DNA from: Gaeumannomyces sp. JS-464
Lineage: Eukaryota > Ascomycota > Sordariomycetes > Magnaporthales > Magnaporthaceae
Direction: 5' to 3'
DNA: 64,000 bases
Assembly (NCBI GenBank): GCA_002197995.1
Contig: NGZR01000002.1
Location: 6,944,001-7,008,000, forward strand
Shown: positions 46,003-57,288 of the stretch, in pieces
Layout of the letters: each line of letters opens with the position of its first letter
Position numbering within the stretch: the first letter of the stretch is position 1
Notes under the pieces: model-generated
The model's input: the letters and a program-made list of their open reading frames with translations, nothing else
Told to the model about the DNA's origin: nothing
Database searches by the model: none
Position numbers and translations under genes: made by a program

Positions 46003-47343
46003 ATGGCGACCACCCAGCAGCCCTCCGGCCAACGCGCCCACGTAGCCCGGCACGTCCGGAGCTTCCCCGCCGACGGGGTCGCCGCGCCGCGGCCCGTGAA
46101 GCAGGCAAGCCGGGTCGGCGACGGCCGCCGCCACACCACCCGCACGCATATCCGTCGACAACCTCTACCACCCTGACGTGCGCCGGCCCAGCCGCAGCGA
46201 CTTCAACCGCCGCACCTCCACCCACAAGGCCCTCCCGCCCGATCCCGGGCGAGGCCGCCAGGAGGAGAGCGGCATCGACGCCCTCGTGGCCCCTGGGGCC
46301 TGACAGCGGCAGCGCCGGGAGCCAGCCCGTCTTCAGGGAAAACACCCACGTGCACGTCCCGTCCGAGGCGGAAGAGTTGTCTGGCCGCCCCTCGCCCGCG
46401 GCAGCCAGGCCCCTATCGACCGTCACGACTTCGCGTCTAGCCCCCAAACACGAGCTCCAGGCCCCCCCGGCTGCTACTACACCATCTCTTGCTGCTCCTT
46501 CCGTGGTCACTCTCCCGTGGCCATCACAACCGCGGCCCCATCCACCATCTCCATCACACCAACTCCCACAACGCCGCCGCCGCCAACCACTCTACAACCA
46601 ACCACGACCACTACAACAACCACCGCCCCCAACTCCGCCGTAACAGCCTCCCCGCCCGCCTCACCAATCAGATACCCCTCGAGACACAACGCCGGGCACA
46701 AGCAAACCCCCAGCTTCCAAACCCGCTACATGCACATGCTCCTCGCCCTCGACAAGATCCCGCGCCTGCACAACATCCTCGCCTCCGTCTTCACCTGGAC
46801 CCTGCTGGCCGGCTTCGTCGTCTTCCCGGGCTCCTTCGCCTCCCCCACTAGCACCACCACCACCACCCCGCCCACCCTCCTCCCCCTCGCCGTCGCCCTG
46901 ACCTCCCTCGGCGCCCTCGGCCTCCTCTGGCTCGGCCTCCGCTGGCGCCGCAACTACGTCTGGCTCCTCAACCGCGTCTACCTCCCCGGCGCGCTGAGCG
47001 GCCTCGTCGGCGGGCTCGCGACCTTGACCTCCGTCTACGCCCACGCCGCCGGGTTCTGGAGCCCGCCCGCCGTCGCCGCCGCCGCCGTCGAGGGCGCGCT
47101 GTGCCTGCTGTGCGGCGCCCTGTTTGTCGTCTACAACAACCTGCTCCTGGGCCGCGTCAAGCAGGAGCACGACTCCCACGACGTCGAGAGGCCGCGCGGG
47201 GGAGCAGCGCGAGCGACGGGGCGGAGGGCAAGGGCGAGGCGGCGGCTGCTGCTGCTGCGTCGGGACCCGAGAGGCGGGGGTTCTTTGTGAGGCTGTGGCG
47301 CTTCTCCCAGTCGCCGCCTCTTGCGCCAGGGAGCATTGTGTGA
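46003..47343 (+). CDS. Four-TM membrane protein with long disordered N-terminus (multiple frame breaks)
   Basis: The ATG at 46003 gives MATTQQPSGQRAHVARHVRS. The plausible chain then passes through ISVDNLYHPDVRRPSRSDFN (near 46,150-46,210), FRENTHVHVPSEAEELSG, a Thr/Pro-rich linker, then TRYMHMLLALDKIPRLHNIL. Four helices follow: ILASVFTWTLLAGFVVFPGS, LLPLAVALTSLGALGLLWLG, YLPGALSGLVGGLATLTSVY and AVEGALCLLCGALFVVYNNL. The end is RRGFFVRLWRFSQSPPLAPG, stop at 47341-47343. The long open piece 46517-47290 holds all four helices, and pieces on either side are in other frames, so at least four indels are needed. I recognise it only as a conserved fungal membrane protein of unknown function. Confidence 0.6.
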
Positions 47344-47795
47344 AGATTTGAGATGTTGCGTGTTTGTATGACTTGTATGCCCCCAGCGCTCCTTTTTTTC
47401 ATTTCGTTCGTTTCTATTCTTTGCATCCTTTCTTTTCCTTTCCCTTGTTTTCATGACCAAATACCCAGAACTTCACTTCAATGTAAATACTCTTCCTTTT
47501 CCTTCATTTCAAGCTCAATCTGTGGAATCTGCTTGCACGGGTGCTTGCCGATCTATTATTTGCATGGTTGGGCACGGGGAGAGTTGTGGAACGGATGGGA
47601 ACAGCCTGGGTCGCCAAAGGGACACGAACTCAGTCATGTACGAAGAAATCGTCGGTGGATTCTTTCCGAATCAACGGAAAAGATATTTCCACAGCCAAGA
47701 CGGCGAGAATTGATGATGCATACGCCTCGCAGAACACCCCAAATGCTCAGTAAATCACAAGTCACGCCATCATAAGATGAACAAGCCAACATCTC
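47344..47795. other. Intergenic region between convergent genes
   Basis: No gene seen. Pyrimidine-rich stretches near 47,385-47,450 are consistent with 3' UTR/terminator sequence of the plus-strand gene. Confidence 0.5.
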
Positions 47796-49159
47796 TCATC
47801 CCCTCCTGAGCAGCGGCTCCCTCTCCCCAGCCAAACGCCGTCCCCAGCGGTCGCCGAGGCGGTACGACCAGTGGGCCAGCATGCCGGCCGCGAACCCGAC
47901 GGCGTCGTTGCGGAAGCCCAGGATGCCCGCGGTGGTGATGAGCATGACGGCCCACCGCTCCTCGCGCTCGGCGTCCGACAGGTCGCGGTGGCGCCTCACG
48001 AGCCGGCCCGCGGCGGCGGCCACGGCCCCGGCCCCGGCCCCGGACCGCTCGCCGGAGCCGGCGCCGACGCCCTCGACGGCCTCCTCCCACAGGTCCGAGG
48101 CGCCGTGGTTGAGGGAGCGGCCGACGCCGGCGAGCTCGAGGCCGGCGGCCAGGACCATGACGCCGAGCAGCGAGCGCGGGAACTGCGACAGCAGGTCGAG
48201 CAGGGACTCGCCAAAGACGAGGCCGAGGGCGATTTTAAAAAGGCCCAGCAGGACCACGCTGGCGCCGGAGCGGGCGCCAAAGGCGTGCTGGGCGGCCAGG
48301 CCGCCGGCGCCGTGGCAGACGGGCATGGCGCCTACCCAGCAGCCGGCCAGGTTCATGGCGGCGACGCTGACGCCGAGCTCGGTGACGGTCGGGGTGGGCA
48401 GGTCCGGGAACAGGTCGGCGGCCAGGGCCGAGGCGGCGACGACCGAGTTGAGCGTCGTCAGCGGCAGCTGGCCCACGGCCATGGACCAGGCGGAGCGGGC
48501 GGTCCAGTGCGGGAAGACGAGGACGGGCTCCAGGGGCCAGGTACGGGAGGCGACCGCGGCCGGTGGCCAGGACGGCGACGGCGGCGGAGACGACGCCGAC
48601 GAGGAAGACGGCCAGGGCGAAGGGCACGCGGCGGAGGTGGCGGCGAGTCACGATGAAGACGGCAAAGGCGGCGAGGGCCCAGATGCGGTTGTCCCACGGG
48701 GGCGGCCGCAGCCAGGGGAGACGCAGGGACGAGCCGGCCGAGACGATCAGCGAGAGCCCGGCGCCGAACTGGATGCCCTTGACGACGGGGACGGGGATGT
48801 GGCGGGTCAGCCAGCGCAGCAGGCCGGTGAGGGACAGGACCAGGACGGCGGCGGAGACCAGGGCGCCGGCGGGCCACGGTATGGTGGAGGCTGGAGCCGT
48901 CGAGGATGGCGGCGGCGGCGATGGCCTTCATGGGCTGGACGGGCAGGGGGATGCCGAAAACGAGGCCCGTAGCGACATTAAAAAAGCCCGAAAAGACGAG
49001 GGTTGTCGACAGGGAGATGGACCGCTGCAGAGCGAGGGCGATCATCAGCGGCAGCAGGGTGCCGAGGTCGCCGAGGGCGCCCGAGATCTCGGCCAGCGGG
49101 CGGCGGCGCATCGTCCGGACGTTGTTGCGGTTGAGCCTGGGCACGTCCTTGAGCGCCAT
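47796..49159 (-). CDS. MOT1-type molybdate (sulfate-like) transporter, two frame breaks
   Basis: Start MALKDVPRLNRNNVRTMRRR at 49159, no introns. The N-terminal part has both signatures of the MOT1 family: ISGALGDLGTLLPLMIALAL and GIPLPVQPMKAIAAAAIL. The middle, in a second frame, reads ALVSAAVLVLSLTGLLRWLT, VPVVKGIQFGAGLSLIVSAG and ALAVFLVGVVSAAVAVLATG. The C-terminal half, in a third frame (open at 48482-47796), continues GQLPLTTLNSVVAASALAAD and MNLAGCWVGAMPVCHGAGGL, with about ten helices overall. The length of 1,364 nt fits two one-base insertions, near 48,886 and 48,548, in a 454-codon gene. Family role: high-affinity oxyanion (molybdate) transport at plasma membrane or vacuole. Substrate is inferred from family. 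Confidence 0.85.
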
Positions 49160-51861
49160 GATGGGCGGGCTCTGTTCTGCTCTGGCAGCTGGGCGCCGGC
49201 GTGGCGAGATGATAATGACTCGACTTTGGGGTGCGTTTTGAGGTTGCGCGGTTTTGTCTCTGTTCGCGTCGACAGGATCTCAGCGGCGGTGATGACTCGG
49301 AAATGGACCGAGATGGACCGCCCTAGGCGCGTTGCGCGGCCCGCTCCGGGATCAACGTCATCTGACACAGCGGTTCCGACTATCAAGGTCGCTCCTCAGT
49401 GCGCATCTACCGGGCACCACTAAGCACAATCAATCCACAGCTGGTGTCTCAGCACGGTTGGGATGTCCCATGAGGACGGCGAGGCATTGGACCCTGAAGG
49501 TCAAATTGCTGAGGTAAACACAGCCCGTCCTTTTCGTTGGCCGAATGTGGGCGGTGGTGGATGCCGGTTTGCGTGTGCGGACGCGAGTGCGTGCAGCCAG
49601 CGGAACATGGATTGCGTCGGTGTTGGACCAATTCATCACCCAAAGACGACCAACGGGCTTGTTTTTGGCGTCAACGGCGACGACACTCGGCACGCGTCCA
49701 TGGAATCCGGGTCAATGAATCCGGCCTCGGTCAATGGAAATCTGCGTGCTTATTCTGCATTTGCGCCGGCACCCAGAATGCCAAATCAAGACATTCCTCG
49801 AGCCGCCTCTCGTTCTGGGCGCAAAAATGAGCCCGGCGTCCCCGATGTTGATTCTGGGCTTGGAGCTGGGAATGAAGGCAGCCTGCCCGCCTGACATGAA
49901 AATTCTTTTCGTCCTTGCCTTATTCAGAACACCGACCTTGGGCTTCCAAGCCCCGATTGATTTGCTCCGCCCGACAAATGGGTAAAATCCGGCGGCACCA
50001 CGGCCTCGGCGCTGGCCCTCCTGATGACATTTGGTCCCGTGGACAGTGGAAAACTCCCTGGAATTGGACGTCCATTTCTCTTTCAGCTCACGTTGTTCTC
50101 CTCTCCAACCGCACACCCCGTTCCAGCACCCCTTGTCCACGAACCCTGGTCAGATCGAAGCTGGACGGAGCTTCTTCAGCGCTTGCATGGCCCTAACTCG
50201 ATTGGATGCGCGCCAGTTTGCGGGGAAATGCCGCTAAACCTCGGGACGAGGAGAGAGAAAAAGAAAAATCCATCCAGCTGGGATGAATGACTCCATCAAA
50301 TGCGCTTGTCAACTCGGGGGCACACTTTGGCAGCTGTGGGTGTGAATGGCCAGATCTCTAGCCGAACGTGGATGGAAGCTTCCAATGCCAGATCTCGAGA
50401 CGATCCCACATGAGTCGAGCAGGAACCGTTCCTGTCGAGCTGCTGGGCTGTCTCACGCATGTCGCCAAGCCCCCTGTTCCTCTGATCCGAGCACGACGAG
50501 CAAGCGGTTGGCTGAACTGAGACTGTGTGCCGAACCAGTTCATGGTTAGGCAGCCAGTGGCAGCCCCCTCGTCCCTCGCCCCCTCCGTTGAGTGCGCTCT
50601 CGCGGCGCGAAAATGGCTGTGCTTTCTCTTACCACCACCGTAGGGATTCCCCGACAGGCGTGTGTGCTGGCCGTCTCGCCACATCTTGGTACCTGCAGGA
50701 CCGTGGTGTGTCATCCGGTTGCAACCATCCCTCAGCCAGCCCCAGTGGACCTATGAGGTGGCGCCGTTCATCGCAATAGGGCAATGCAAAGATTTTTTTC
50801 TTTCTGAGCACCAGGGCAAGCACACCACAGTGCCAAGCACGCCAGGGGGGCGGGTAGGCGACAGGGGTCAGCAATTGATGGGGTAAGAATTACTAGAAAA
50901 AAACATGGGTTCGGCGGCGCTCGTGATCCGCTTCCCAGACGCCATTTCGTAACAATATGGTAATTTGCGTCACGCGGCTCCCCTCGACCACCGCTGGCCG
51001 GTCCACAGTTGGCTGCACACTTCATATTGAACTGAGCTCATTGACGCTTTCGGAGGGGCGTGCGTGCCGTTTTTGCCCCCCGGCTTAGCCGCCCATTCAC
51101 TGCCCTGGCGCCCGGATGATGTGCCCTGCAAATTGTCAAGGCCGCGTGCTGGCGCCATTTTCCACCCAGGGCGCCATCAATGTCGACTCAAGCGGTACTT
51201 GGCTTGGCTCCGGGGCTTTGTCTCGCTTCCCCCATGACGCCAACCTCCTGGCCGGATGGCGAAATCGTTCACCACCATCAGTAGCGTCTCTGGCGGTGTG
51301 CGTGTCCCAAAGTACCTGCCGACGTGTGGTGTTCCAAGTGAAATGGGCGGACGTGTGTAGCTGTAGCAGAGGTGTAGGCCTGCGGAACTCGGCCTTATTC
51401 GAGCGCGGTAGTGTTCCGGCGGCCGGCCTGACAACTAGACTGCCATCCCGCATTCTGCTCCCTTCCCCAGTTCAGCCTGGGGTCCAGAAACAGACACTCT
51501 GCCACCCTTGCCCACTTTTGCTGTTTTTTCAGAGTGCTCACGCGGGTCGACAAAGCTGTTTCCGACGGAGCTCCCCCTCGTCACCTCACTTACACCACCC
51601 ACCCCTACCCCAGCCGTGTCTCACACCCTCCTCGCCCGTCCTCCCCGGCTATAAGAACCATCATCCCACGATCCCCTTTCCTTGGGACAAACAGCCTTTT
51701 GTCACTGCAAGACAAGACAAACAGACGAATATTCTCCTATATCAGGAAGCTTCTATAAAGTCGACTTACCATCAAGACCGACAAACTTCGTGGTGATTAC
51801 CACTTCTTAGTAACAAGCAACCACACCACCAACCCACCTCACCTCCTCCCAACCGTCCAAA
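49160..51861. promoter_or_regulatory. Divergent intergenic region upstream of the transporter (-) and the Par32-like gene (+)
   Basis: 2.7 kb with no supportable gene. It is a shared upstream region. A TATA-like CTATAAGAAC at 51650-51659 lies about 200 bp before the Par32-like ATG. I did not find an unambiguous cluster of GATA-factor sites. Confidence 0.4.
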
Positions 51862-52320
51862 ATGGCCTCCTACACCATCAACGAACCGCACCCAACCGTG
51901 GCCCAAAACTCCTACACCCACTCCGGCCGGCGGCGCCGGCAACACCTTCCGCGTGTCGACCGCCACCACCCCGTCCGCCGGCATCCCGACCAAGATCACC
52001 ACCAACATCTCCCCATCCTCCTACTCCTCCTCCACCCGCTTCTACTCGGGCCGCGGCGGCGCCGGCAACGCCCACCAGGCTCGGAGCGCGTCGCCATGTC
52101 CTTTGACGCCGAGTACGCCGACGCCGCCCGCCACGCCTCCGCCTCGAGGGGGTACGTGGGGCGCGGCGGCGCGGCAACGTCTACTCGCCCCCTGCCGCCG
52201 CCGCCACCGCCGCCACCAGGCGCCGCTGCTCCTACCGGCGCCCGCCGCGACTCGGCCAGCACCGACGGCTCCGAGAAGAGCGGTTTCTGGGGCCGCCTGA
52301 GCGGGAGCTACCGCCGCTGA
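51862..52320 (+). CDS. Par32-like DUF3602 protein with GRGGAGN repeats (several frame breaks)
   Basis: Start MASYTINEPHPTVAQNSYTH at 51862, end RLSGSYRR with stop at 52318-52320. Across frames the sequence carries the family's diagnostic repeat: GAGNTF near 51,936, SGRGGAGN near 52,047-52,072 and a third GRGGAG-type block near 52,158-52,182 followed by VYSP. SFDAEYADAARHASASRG lies between the second and third. At the first and third repeats one missing base in a GC-rich run explains both the loss of frame and the imperfect motif. DUF3602 proteins are short and disordered; yeast Par32 is a TOR-controlled inhibitor of ammonium permeases. That role here is inference from family. Most of the protein is predicted disordered. 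Confidence 0.82.
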   Translation: MASYTINEPHPTVAQNSYTHSGRRRRQHLPRVDRHHPVRRHPDQDHHQHLPILLLLLHPLLLGPRRRRQRPPGSERVAMSFDAEYADAARHASASRGYVGRGGAATSTRPLPPPPPPPPGAAAPTGARRDSASTDGSEKSGFWGRLSGSYRR

Positions 52321-52435
52321 GCATGGGCGACGAGCAACCTCACTTCTTTTACTCTTTATTGTTGGGATTGCCTTTCTCATGCGCGGCGTTCTCGGGCGTT
52401 ATTCACGGAGCCCATCCTGTTGCTACTACCACCTA

Positions 52436-52493
<58 letters not shown>

Positions 52494-53350
52494 GCGGCAC
52501 ACCACGGGCGAACCGGTGGAGCACCAACACACAAAACGACACCAAAAAAAAATATTACGACGATTGGCTGGTTCGGAGCCTTGGGGCCTCAGAGCAAACA
52601 GGACAAAAGAGCACAAAAAGGGAAGCTCAAAAGAACGCATCCAGGGGGTTCTTGGCTTACAACACACATATTTGCATGATACCCTCTCCTCACCCCCTCT
52701 GGCTGGCAGACTCCAGGGGCCTGGTGGTGGTGCAGTGATTTTTGCGCACGATAAAAAAAAGAAGAAAAAAAGAATAGCATACGGCGTTTGTTTCTGGTGA
52801 CGAGCGGTTGAGAGATACCCCCCAAAGCGAAAAGGCGACGATGGATTTTCCCCCCCTTTTTTCCTTACTAATATTATCCTTCCGATTTGTTTTTCAATAT
52901 CCATAACACACATATGTACATTTCCAACATTGAAACGCCTCATGAGCTTTTCGTGAGTATTCCTAAACTCAAAAAATATTCTTCCAAGACAACACGCTCT
53001 CCAAGGCTGTATCAAACCGTGACGACTCCCCGCAAAGTTCAAGCAATCAACCGTGGGGTATCATTCGTTCTCTACGCCCTCTGGTCAGTGTATAGCCCAA
53101 GGTTTGCGAATAAATAAGATACACGATAACCGGGCACCCATGAGCCAGCAAACCCTGCCCACCGCTTCCAGCCCGTTCCGGCAACAGGAGGTGGAAGGGA
53201 GACGGCGATGCCCTCACCAGACGCCTCATTGATTCCGCTTCGCTCGCCAGCCCCTTTGATGCCCACCACCTACATACCTACACACCCGGCCCAACCATCC
53301 CCGAGTTTTGATGTCCGAAAGGAGAAGCCCAACCAGCTGCCCTCTGCCCT
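52321..53350. other. Intergenic region between convergent genes
   Basis: No gene seen apart from the CA microsatellite. Contains 3' UTRs of the Par32-like gene (+) and Arp1 (-). Confidence 0.5.
52437..52491 (+). repeat. CA microsatellite (about 27 units)
   Basis: Uninterrupted CA repeat in the 3' flank of the Par32-like gene. Likely length-polymorphic. Confidence 0.95.
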
Positions 53351-54784
53351 TTAGTTGAATTGGTGTGGATAATATCTGGGTTCTCGTGCCAGTCGTCGAT
53401 GCTCACCCACATCTAGGTAGTTCGTCATGTGGCAGTCAGCATACGCGTTACATTTTCAGGGGACTATCCCGGCCAGCAGACAACTCACCTTCCTGAACGT
53501 GCTCAGGCCAGCCAGGATGCTGCCGCCGATCCAGGTCGAGTACTTCCGCTCGGGCGGGGCAAAGATCTTTATCCTCATGTCCCGGACCGCCAGCCTCTGC
53601 ACCTCGGTCAGGAGCCGGTCGCCGAAGCCCTTTGTCAGGGTGCTGCCGCCCGAGAGCACAATGTTGGAGTAGAGGGCCTTGCGCAGGTCCAGGTCCGTCT
53701 TGCCGATGGCGTTGATCACCATCTGGTGCACGCCGGGGTACTCGAGCCCGATGATCTCCGGGTCGAACAGAATCTCGGGAGCCCTGAACCGTTCCGGGCC
53801 GATCTGCAGAAAGCAAAAAAAAAAAAAAAAAAAGGATTTCAAAACGTCAGTCCAATACCCCACAACTGGGATTCCACACGTGCACGCTTTCACAGCTTCC
53901 GTCGTCCATCCTTACCTCGAGCTTGTTCCCGTCGGGCAGCGTGTACTTGGCCATCATCTTGGGGTCGAGCTTGGCGGCCGCGTACTCCTTCTCCTCCTTC
54001 CGCGGGTCGTGGGCGACGTACGAGACCGACTCCTTGATGAGCCGCACCACCTCCTTCTCGGCGCTCGTGTGGAAGACGTAGCCGCTCTTGCGCAGCAGCG
54101 TCTGTAGGTGCTCCGTCACGTCGCGCCCGGCCACGTCGATGCGCTGGATGCTGTTTGCGATGGCGAACCCCTCGTACACGGGCACCGCGTGCGACACGCC
54201 GTCGCCCGAGTCCAGCACGATTCCCGTCGTCCGCCCGCTCGCGTACAGCGACAGCACCGCCTGTATCGACGTGTAGAGGGCCGGCACGTTGAACGTCTCG
54301 AAGAGGATCTGCGCCGCCGTGTCGCGGTTCGCCCGCGGGTTTAATGGCGGCTCCGTGAGCAGGACCGGGTGCTGTTGTTGCTTTGGGGGTTAGCAGGGGG
54401 GCTAACGGTACTGCGACGCACACAAGCGCGCGCGCGCCTGGCGCAATAATGGCAACCAGGGGCAGATAAACCCACCTCCTCACTCAGCGTCTTCAGGCCC
54501 TCGTCGTAGACGTAACCCCATATCTTCTCCATGTCGTCCCAGTCGGTGACTATGCCGTGCTCGAGCGGGTAGCGGATCTTGAGCAGGCCGCGCAGCTCCG
54601 TGGCGGCGCGCTCGCCGATGAAGACGTCCCCCTCGAGCGCGCCGGCCAGGACCTTTGTGTGCTTGGGGCGGCCGACGAAGGAGGGGAAGAAGCACTTGGG
54701 CAGGTCGTCCCCCGCGAACCCCGCCCGGATCGTGCCGGAGCCGTTGTCGATGACGATCGGCGCATTGTGTAGTAGTTCCGCCAT
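53351..54784 (-). CDS. arp1: Actin-related protein 1 (dynactin filament subunit, centractin)
   Basis: Four exons: 54784-54476, 54371-53916, 53803-53489 and 53412-53351, all with GT..AG introns and phase 0. Start [40 protein letters not shown] gives the actin-fold phosphate-1 loop. [20 protein letters not shown] is the phosphate-2 motif, and [20 protein letters not shown] and [20 protein letters not shown] complete the ATP-binding core. It ends [17 protein letters not shown]. Arp1 forms the short filament of dynactin, which links dynein to cargo and moves nuclei along hyphae; Neurospora ro-4 is the orthologue. The last exon is one base short: adding one base in ACCAATTC restores the invariant Lys-Phe ending and a 380-residue protein, the known family length. 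Intron 2 contains a 20-T tract. Confidence 0.96.
53815..53834 (+). repeat. Homopolymer A/T run in Arp1 intron 2 (20 nt)
   Basis: Reads as T20 on the coding strand, just upstream of the intron 2 acceptor, so it also forms the polypyrimidine tract. Confidence 0.9.
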
Positions 54785-55748
54785 CCGGCCGGCCGTTTCT
54801 CGCTGTCTTGCTCGGGGCGGCTTGCCGTGGGGGTGCCTCTCCGTTTGCTGCTGCGGCCTCTCTTCTCGCTTCGCTTTCCTTCTCCGGTCGCTATGCGCAG
54901 CTCATGAACAGACGGCGAGGCCCACGCACAAGGGCTTGGTTGGTATCGGTTGGCCCGTTCGCCTTGCCAGAGACGAGTGCCCTGGAAATCGCTCGTGTCG
55001 GGGCGGTGGTGGGCTGTCGATCGGTGGCTGATTCCAGTGTTTGGAGCGACTCGGTGAAGGCGGTCGGCCGAGCTGGCACGAAGCTATTCGGCGGGCGGGT
55101 CGACGGCAGCAGACAGACAGGCGCACACGTCCTTTGCTGGCTTCGGCACAGGTGGCGTCGTTGCCTGTCAAACGAAACGTGGGTGCCAGGGCGTGCGGTG
55201 TTGACGTGAATTTTTCAGGTCGGCATGGACCGCAGCTCGAGACACGGACGCGGTCCCAACTTTTCCCCAAGCCAAACAGCGGGTTGGCGGCTGTTGGGAC
55301 CAGGGGACGTCCCTGACTAGTCCCGGTTAGGAAGCCAAACACTGTCGAATGCCGGAGCGCCTGCACCTGCTGAGCTTTGACGTCTTCAGCGCAAGGACGT
55401 ACCGCCTTTCCCTCTCATCCAGAAAAGAGAGTCCCCGCCAGAACATCATCCCAGCACCAAATCGAAATAGAAACAATGATGGATCGGGAAACCCAGGCGG
55501 GAGATATTTTGGGGGTTACCCGTGTGCATGATTCGTGGTCAGGTAGTACAGCATTTATTTATCGATGAATGCCTCGCCTCTCTTTTCTGTTTTTTTAATC
55601 CTCCTCTTCTGCATATTTACAGTCAGTTATCTACAATTAATCGCCCTTTCTGGATTGGTGTACTCGTGTGCTGTATTCCTCCTCCTATCTGTACGCCTTT
55701 TCGCCGTTCTTATTACATTCGGAATGGAGCTCTTGGCAAGCAACATCC
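54785..55748. promoter_or_regulatory. Arp1 upstream region and 3' flank of the receptor gene
   Basis: About 960 bp without a supportable gene, between the Arp1 start and the stop of the receptor-like gene. Expected to hold the Arp1 promoter. No specific sites called. Confidence 0.4.
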
Positions 55749-57288
55749 TTAGCCGGAGCTCATGTACGTCCGCTGCACCTTGATGCCGTGCAGCGGAATC
55801 TCGTCGCCGCTCTCGTCGTCCCTCTCGGACTTGGCCCCGCGTCGGCCTGGCTGGAGACCGTGAAAGCGAACCCGGTCACGTCGGGCCTGAGCGTCGCGTC
55901 GGACGGCATCTCGGGCACGTTGCCGCCCCTGGCGGACGTGTTCGCCCCGTAGCCGGCCTCCGCGGCGCTCTGCTCGTCTGGCAGCCGGTGGAAGGGGGAC
56001 TTGAAGCTGGGCATGCGGCAGGCCTTGGGCCCGGAGTTGCTGTTGCTGATGGCGTCGTCGTCGTCTTCGCCGCGCATCGTCGTCAGCGTGTTGCTGGCCG
56101 TGTGCGACTTGTGGTCCAGGCGGCTGTTCGGGGCGGGCGTGGCGGTGCCCCGGGAGTAGCCGTCGTCTTTGCTGCCGCCGCCGTGTGTCCCGCGCGTCGC
56201 GCCGCGGAAGAGGCCTCCGACGTGCCTTGATGCGACTGCACGCGCGAGCAACTGCATCACCGGCCGGAGTGTCGGGAGGCACGCCGAGACGATGCCGGCC
56301 GAGATCTCGATCGCGGTCCAGCCCACCGTCGGCGCTAGGGTGTAGCTGGGATCGTTGTTGGAGTATGTGAAGAGCACGCTCGTGCGGTAGGCTGAGACAA
56401 AGACGACGCTGTTTATTTTCGGTCAGCTAAACGAGTCGTTTGCCACATTAAACGGCCAGCGCGGGAGAGATGAAATAACTCACAAGAATCCAAGACTGAA
56501 AGCAAAAGTCAGGGCAATCTTTTCGGCCAGCCGCAGCTGCAACCGCCAAACCTGCGGCGCCGGCAGCAGCAGGATCACAATGTCGGTGAGGAGTGTCGAC
56601 GCGGCGTTGGCAATCCACGTTCCTACCTGATCGATGCAGTGGCCTGGCAGATCCGGGTACCAAAGCTTCTCGACCGGCACGCAGATGAAGATGAACAAGA
56701 AGGTGATGCAGACCACCCAGGCCATGACGAAGGCCCCGACGGCCCACGCGACCCTCTTGAAGAACGGGACGTGGAAGATGCGGTAGTACATGAGCAGGAG
56801 CGACAGCTTTGACCAGCCCAGATTCCAGGCGTACAGGATCTCGGCAACGACGAGGTACTTGGCCATCATGACGATGTTGTCTAGCGGCACTTTGTCCGCA
56901 TGGATCCCCATTCCCTGCGAGTACATGGCGAATATGAACCCGACGACGAGCAAGTTCCACACCTGGATGAACGAGAACCTCTCCGTCAGCGATGCTGTTG
57001 TCTCGTTTGTCTCTTTCCCTCCGGCGGCGGCTTTCACCCGGCTCGCCCACAGCAGGATCAGAACAGGGGATGAGGACGCACCATGGAAAAGACGATCATG
57101 TAGTCATCCCACCACAGCACCTGGCCTTTGAGGTGCCGGCTCCAGATCCTCAAGCCGACCGCTACGGCGGCGAGGATTGTAACGGAGACGACGACTTGGA
57201 CAGTCCACGGCTGGACGTTCTGCGGGTCGTAGCCGGGGATGCCCGGGAGCACCGACGGCGCATTGGGGTCGGGCGGCGGCACAGACAT
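55749..57288 (-). CDS. PTH11/rhodopsin-like seven-TM integral membrane protein
   Basis: Start MSVPPPDPNAPSVLPGIPGY at 57288 (an in-frame upstream extension to 57447 has no family support). Exons 57288-57082, 56962-56484 and 56408-55749. Helices: VQVVVSVTILAAVAVGLRIW, with RHLKGQVLWWDDYMIVFSM after it; LLVVGFIFAMYSQGMGIHAD; a segment with WSKLSLLLMYYRIFHVPFFK; WAVGAFVMAWVVCITFLFIF; WIANAASTLLTDIVILLLPA; IALTFAFSLGFL; and WTAIEISAGIVSACLPTLRP. The DDY after TM2, LxLLxxYxRIF and DxxxLLLPxP patterns are those of the fungal rhodopsin-like/PTH11-related family, without a CFEM domain. The cytoplasmic tail is Ser/Asp-rich. One missing base near 55,838 explains the frame change before IPLHGIKVQRTYMSSG. 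Role as a surface sensor is inference. Confidence 0.87.
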
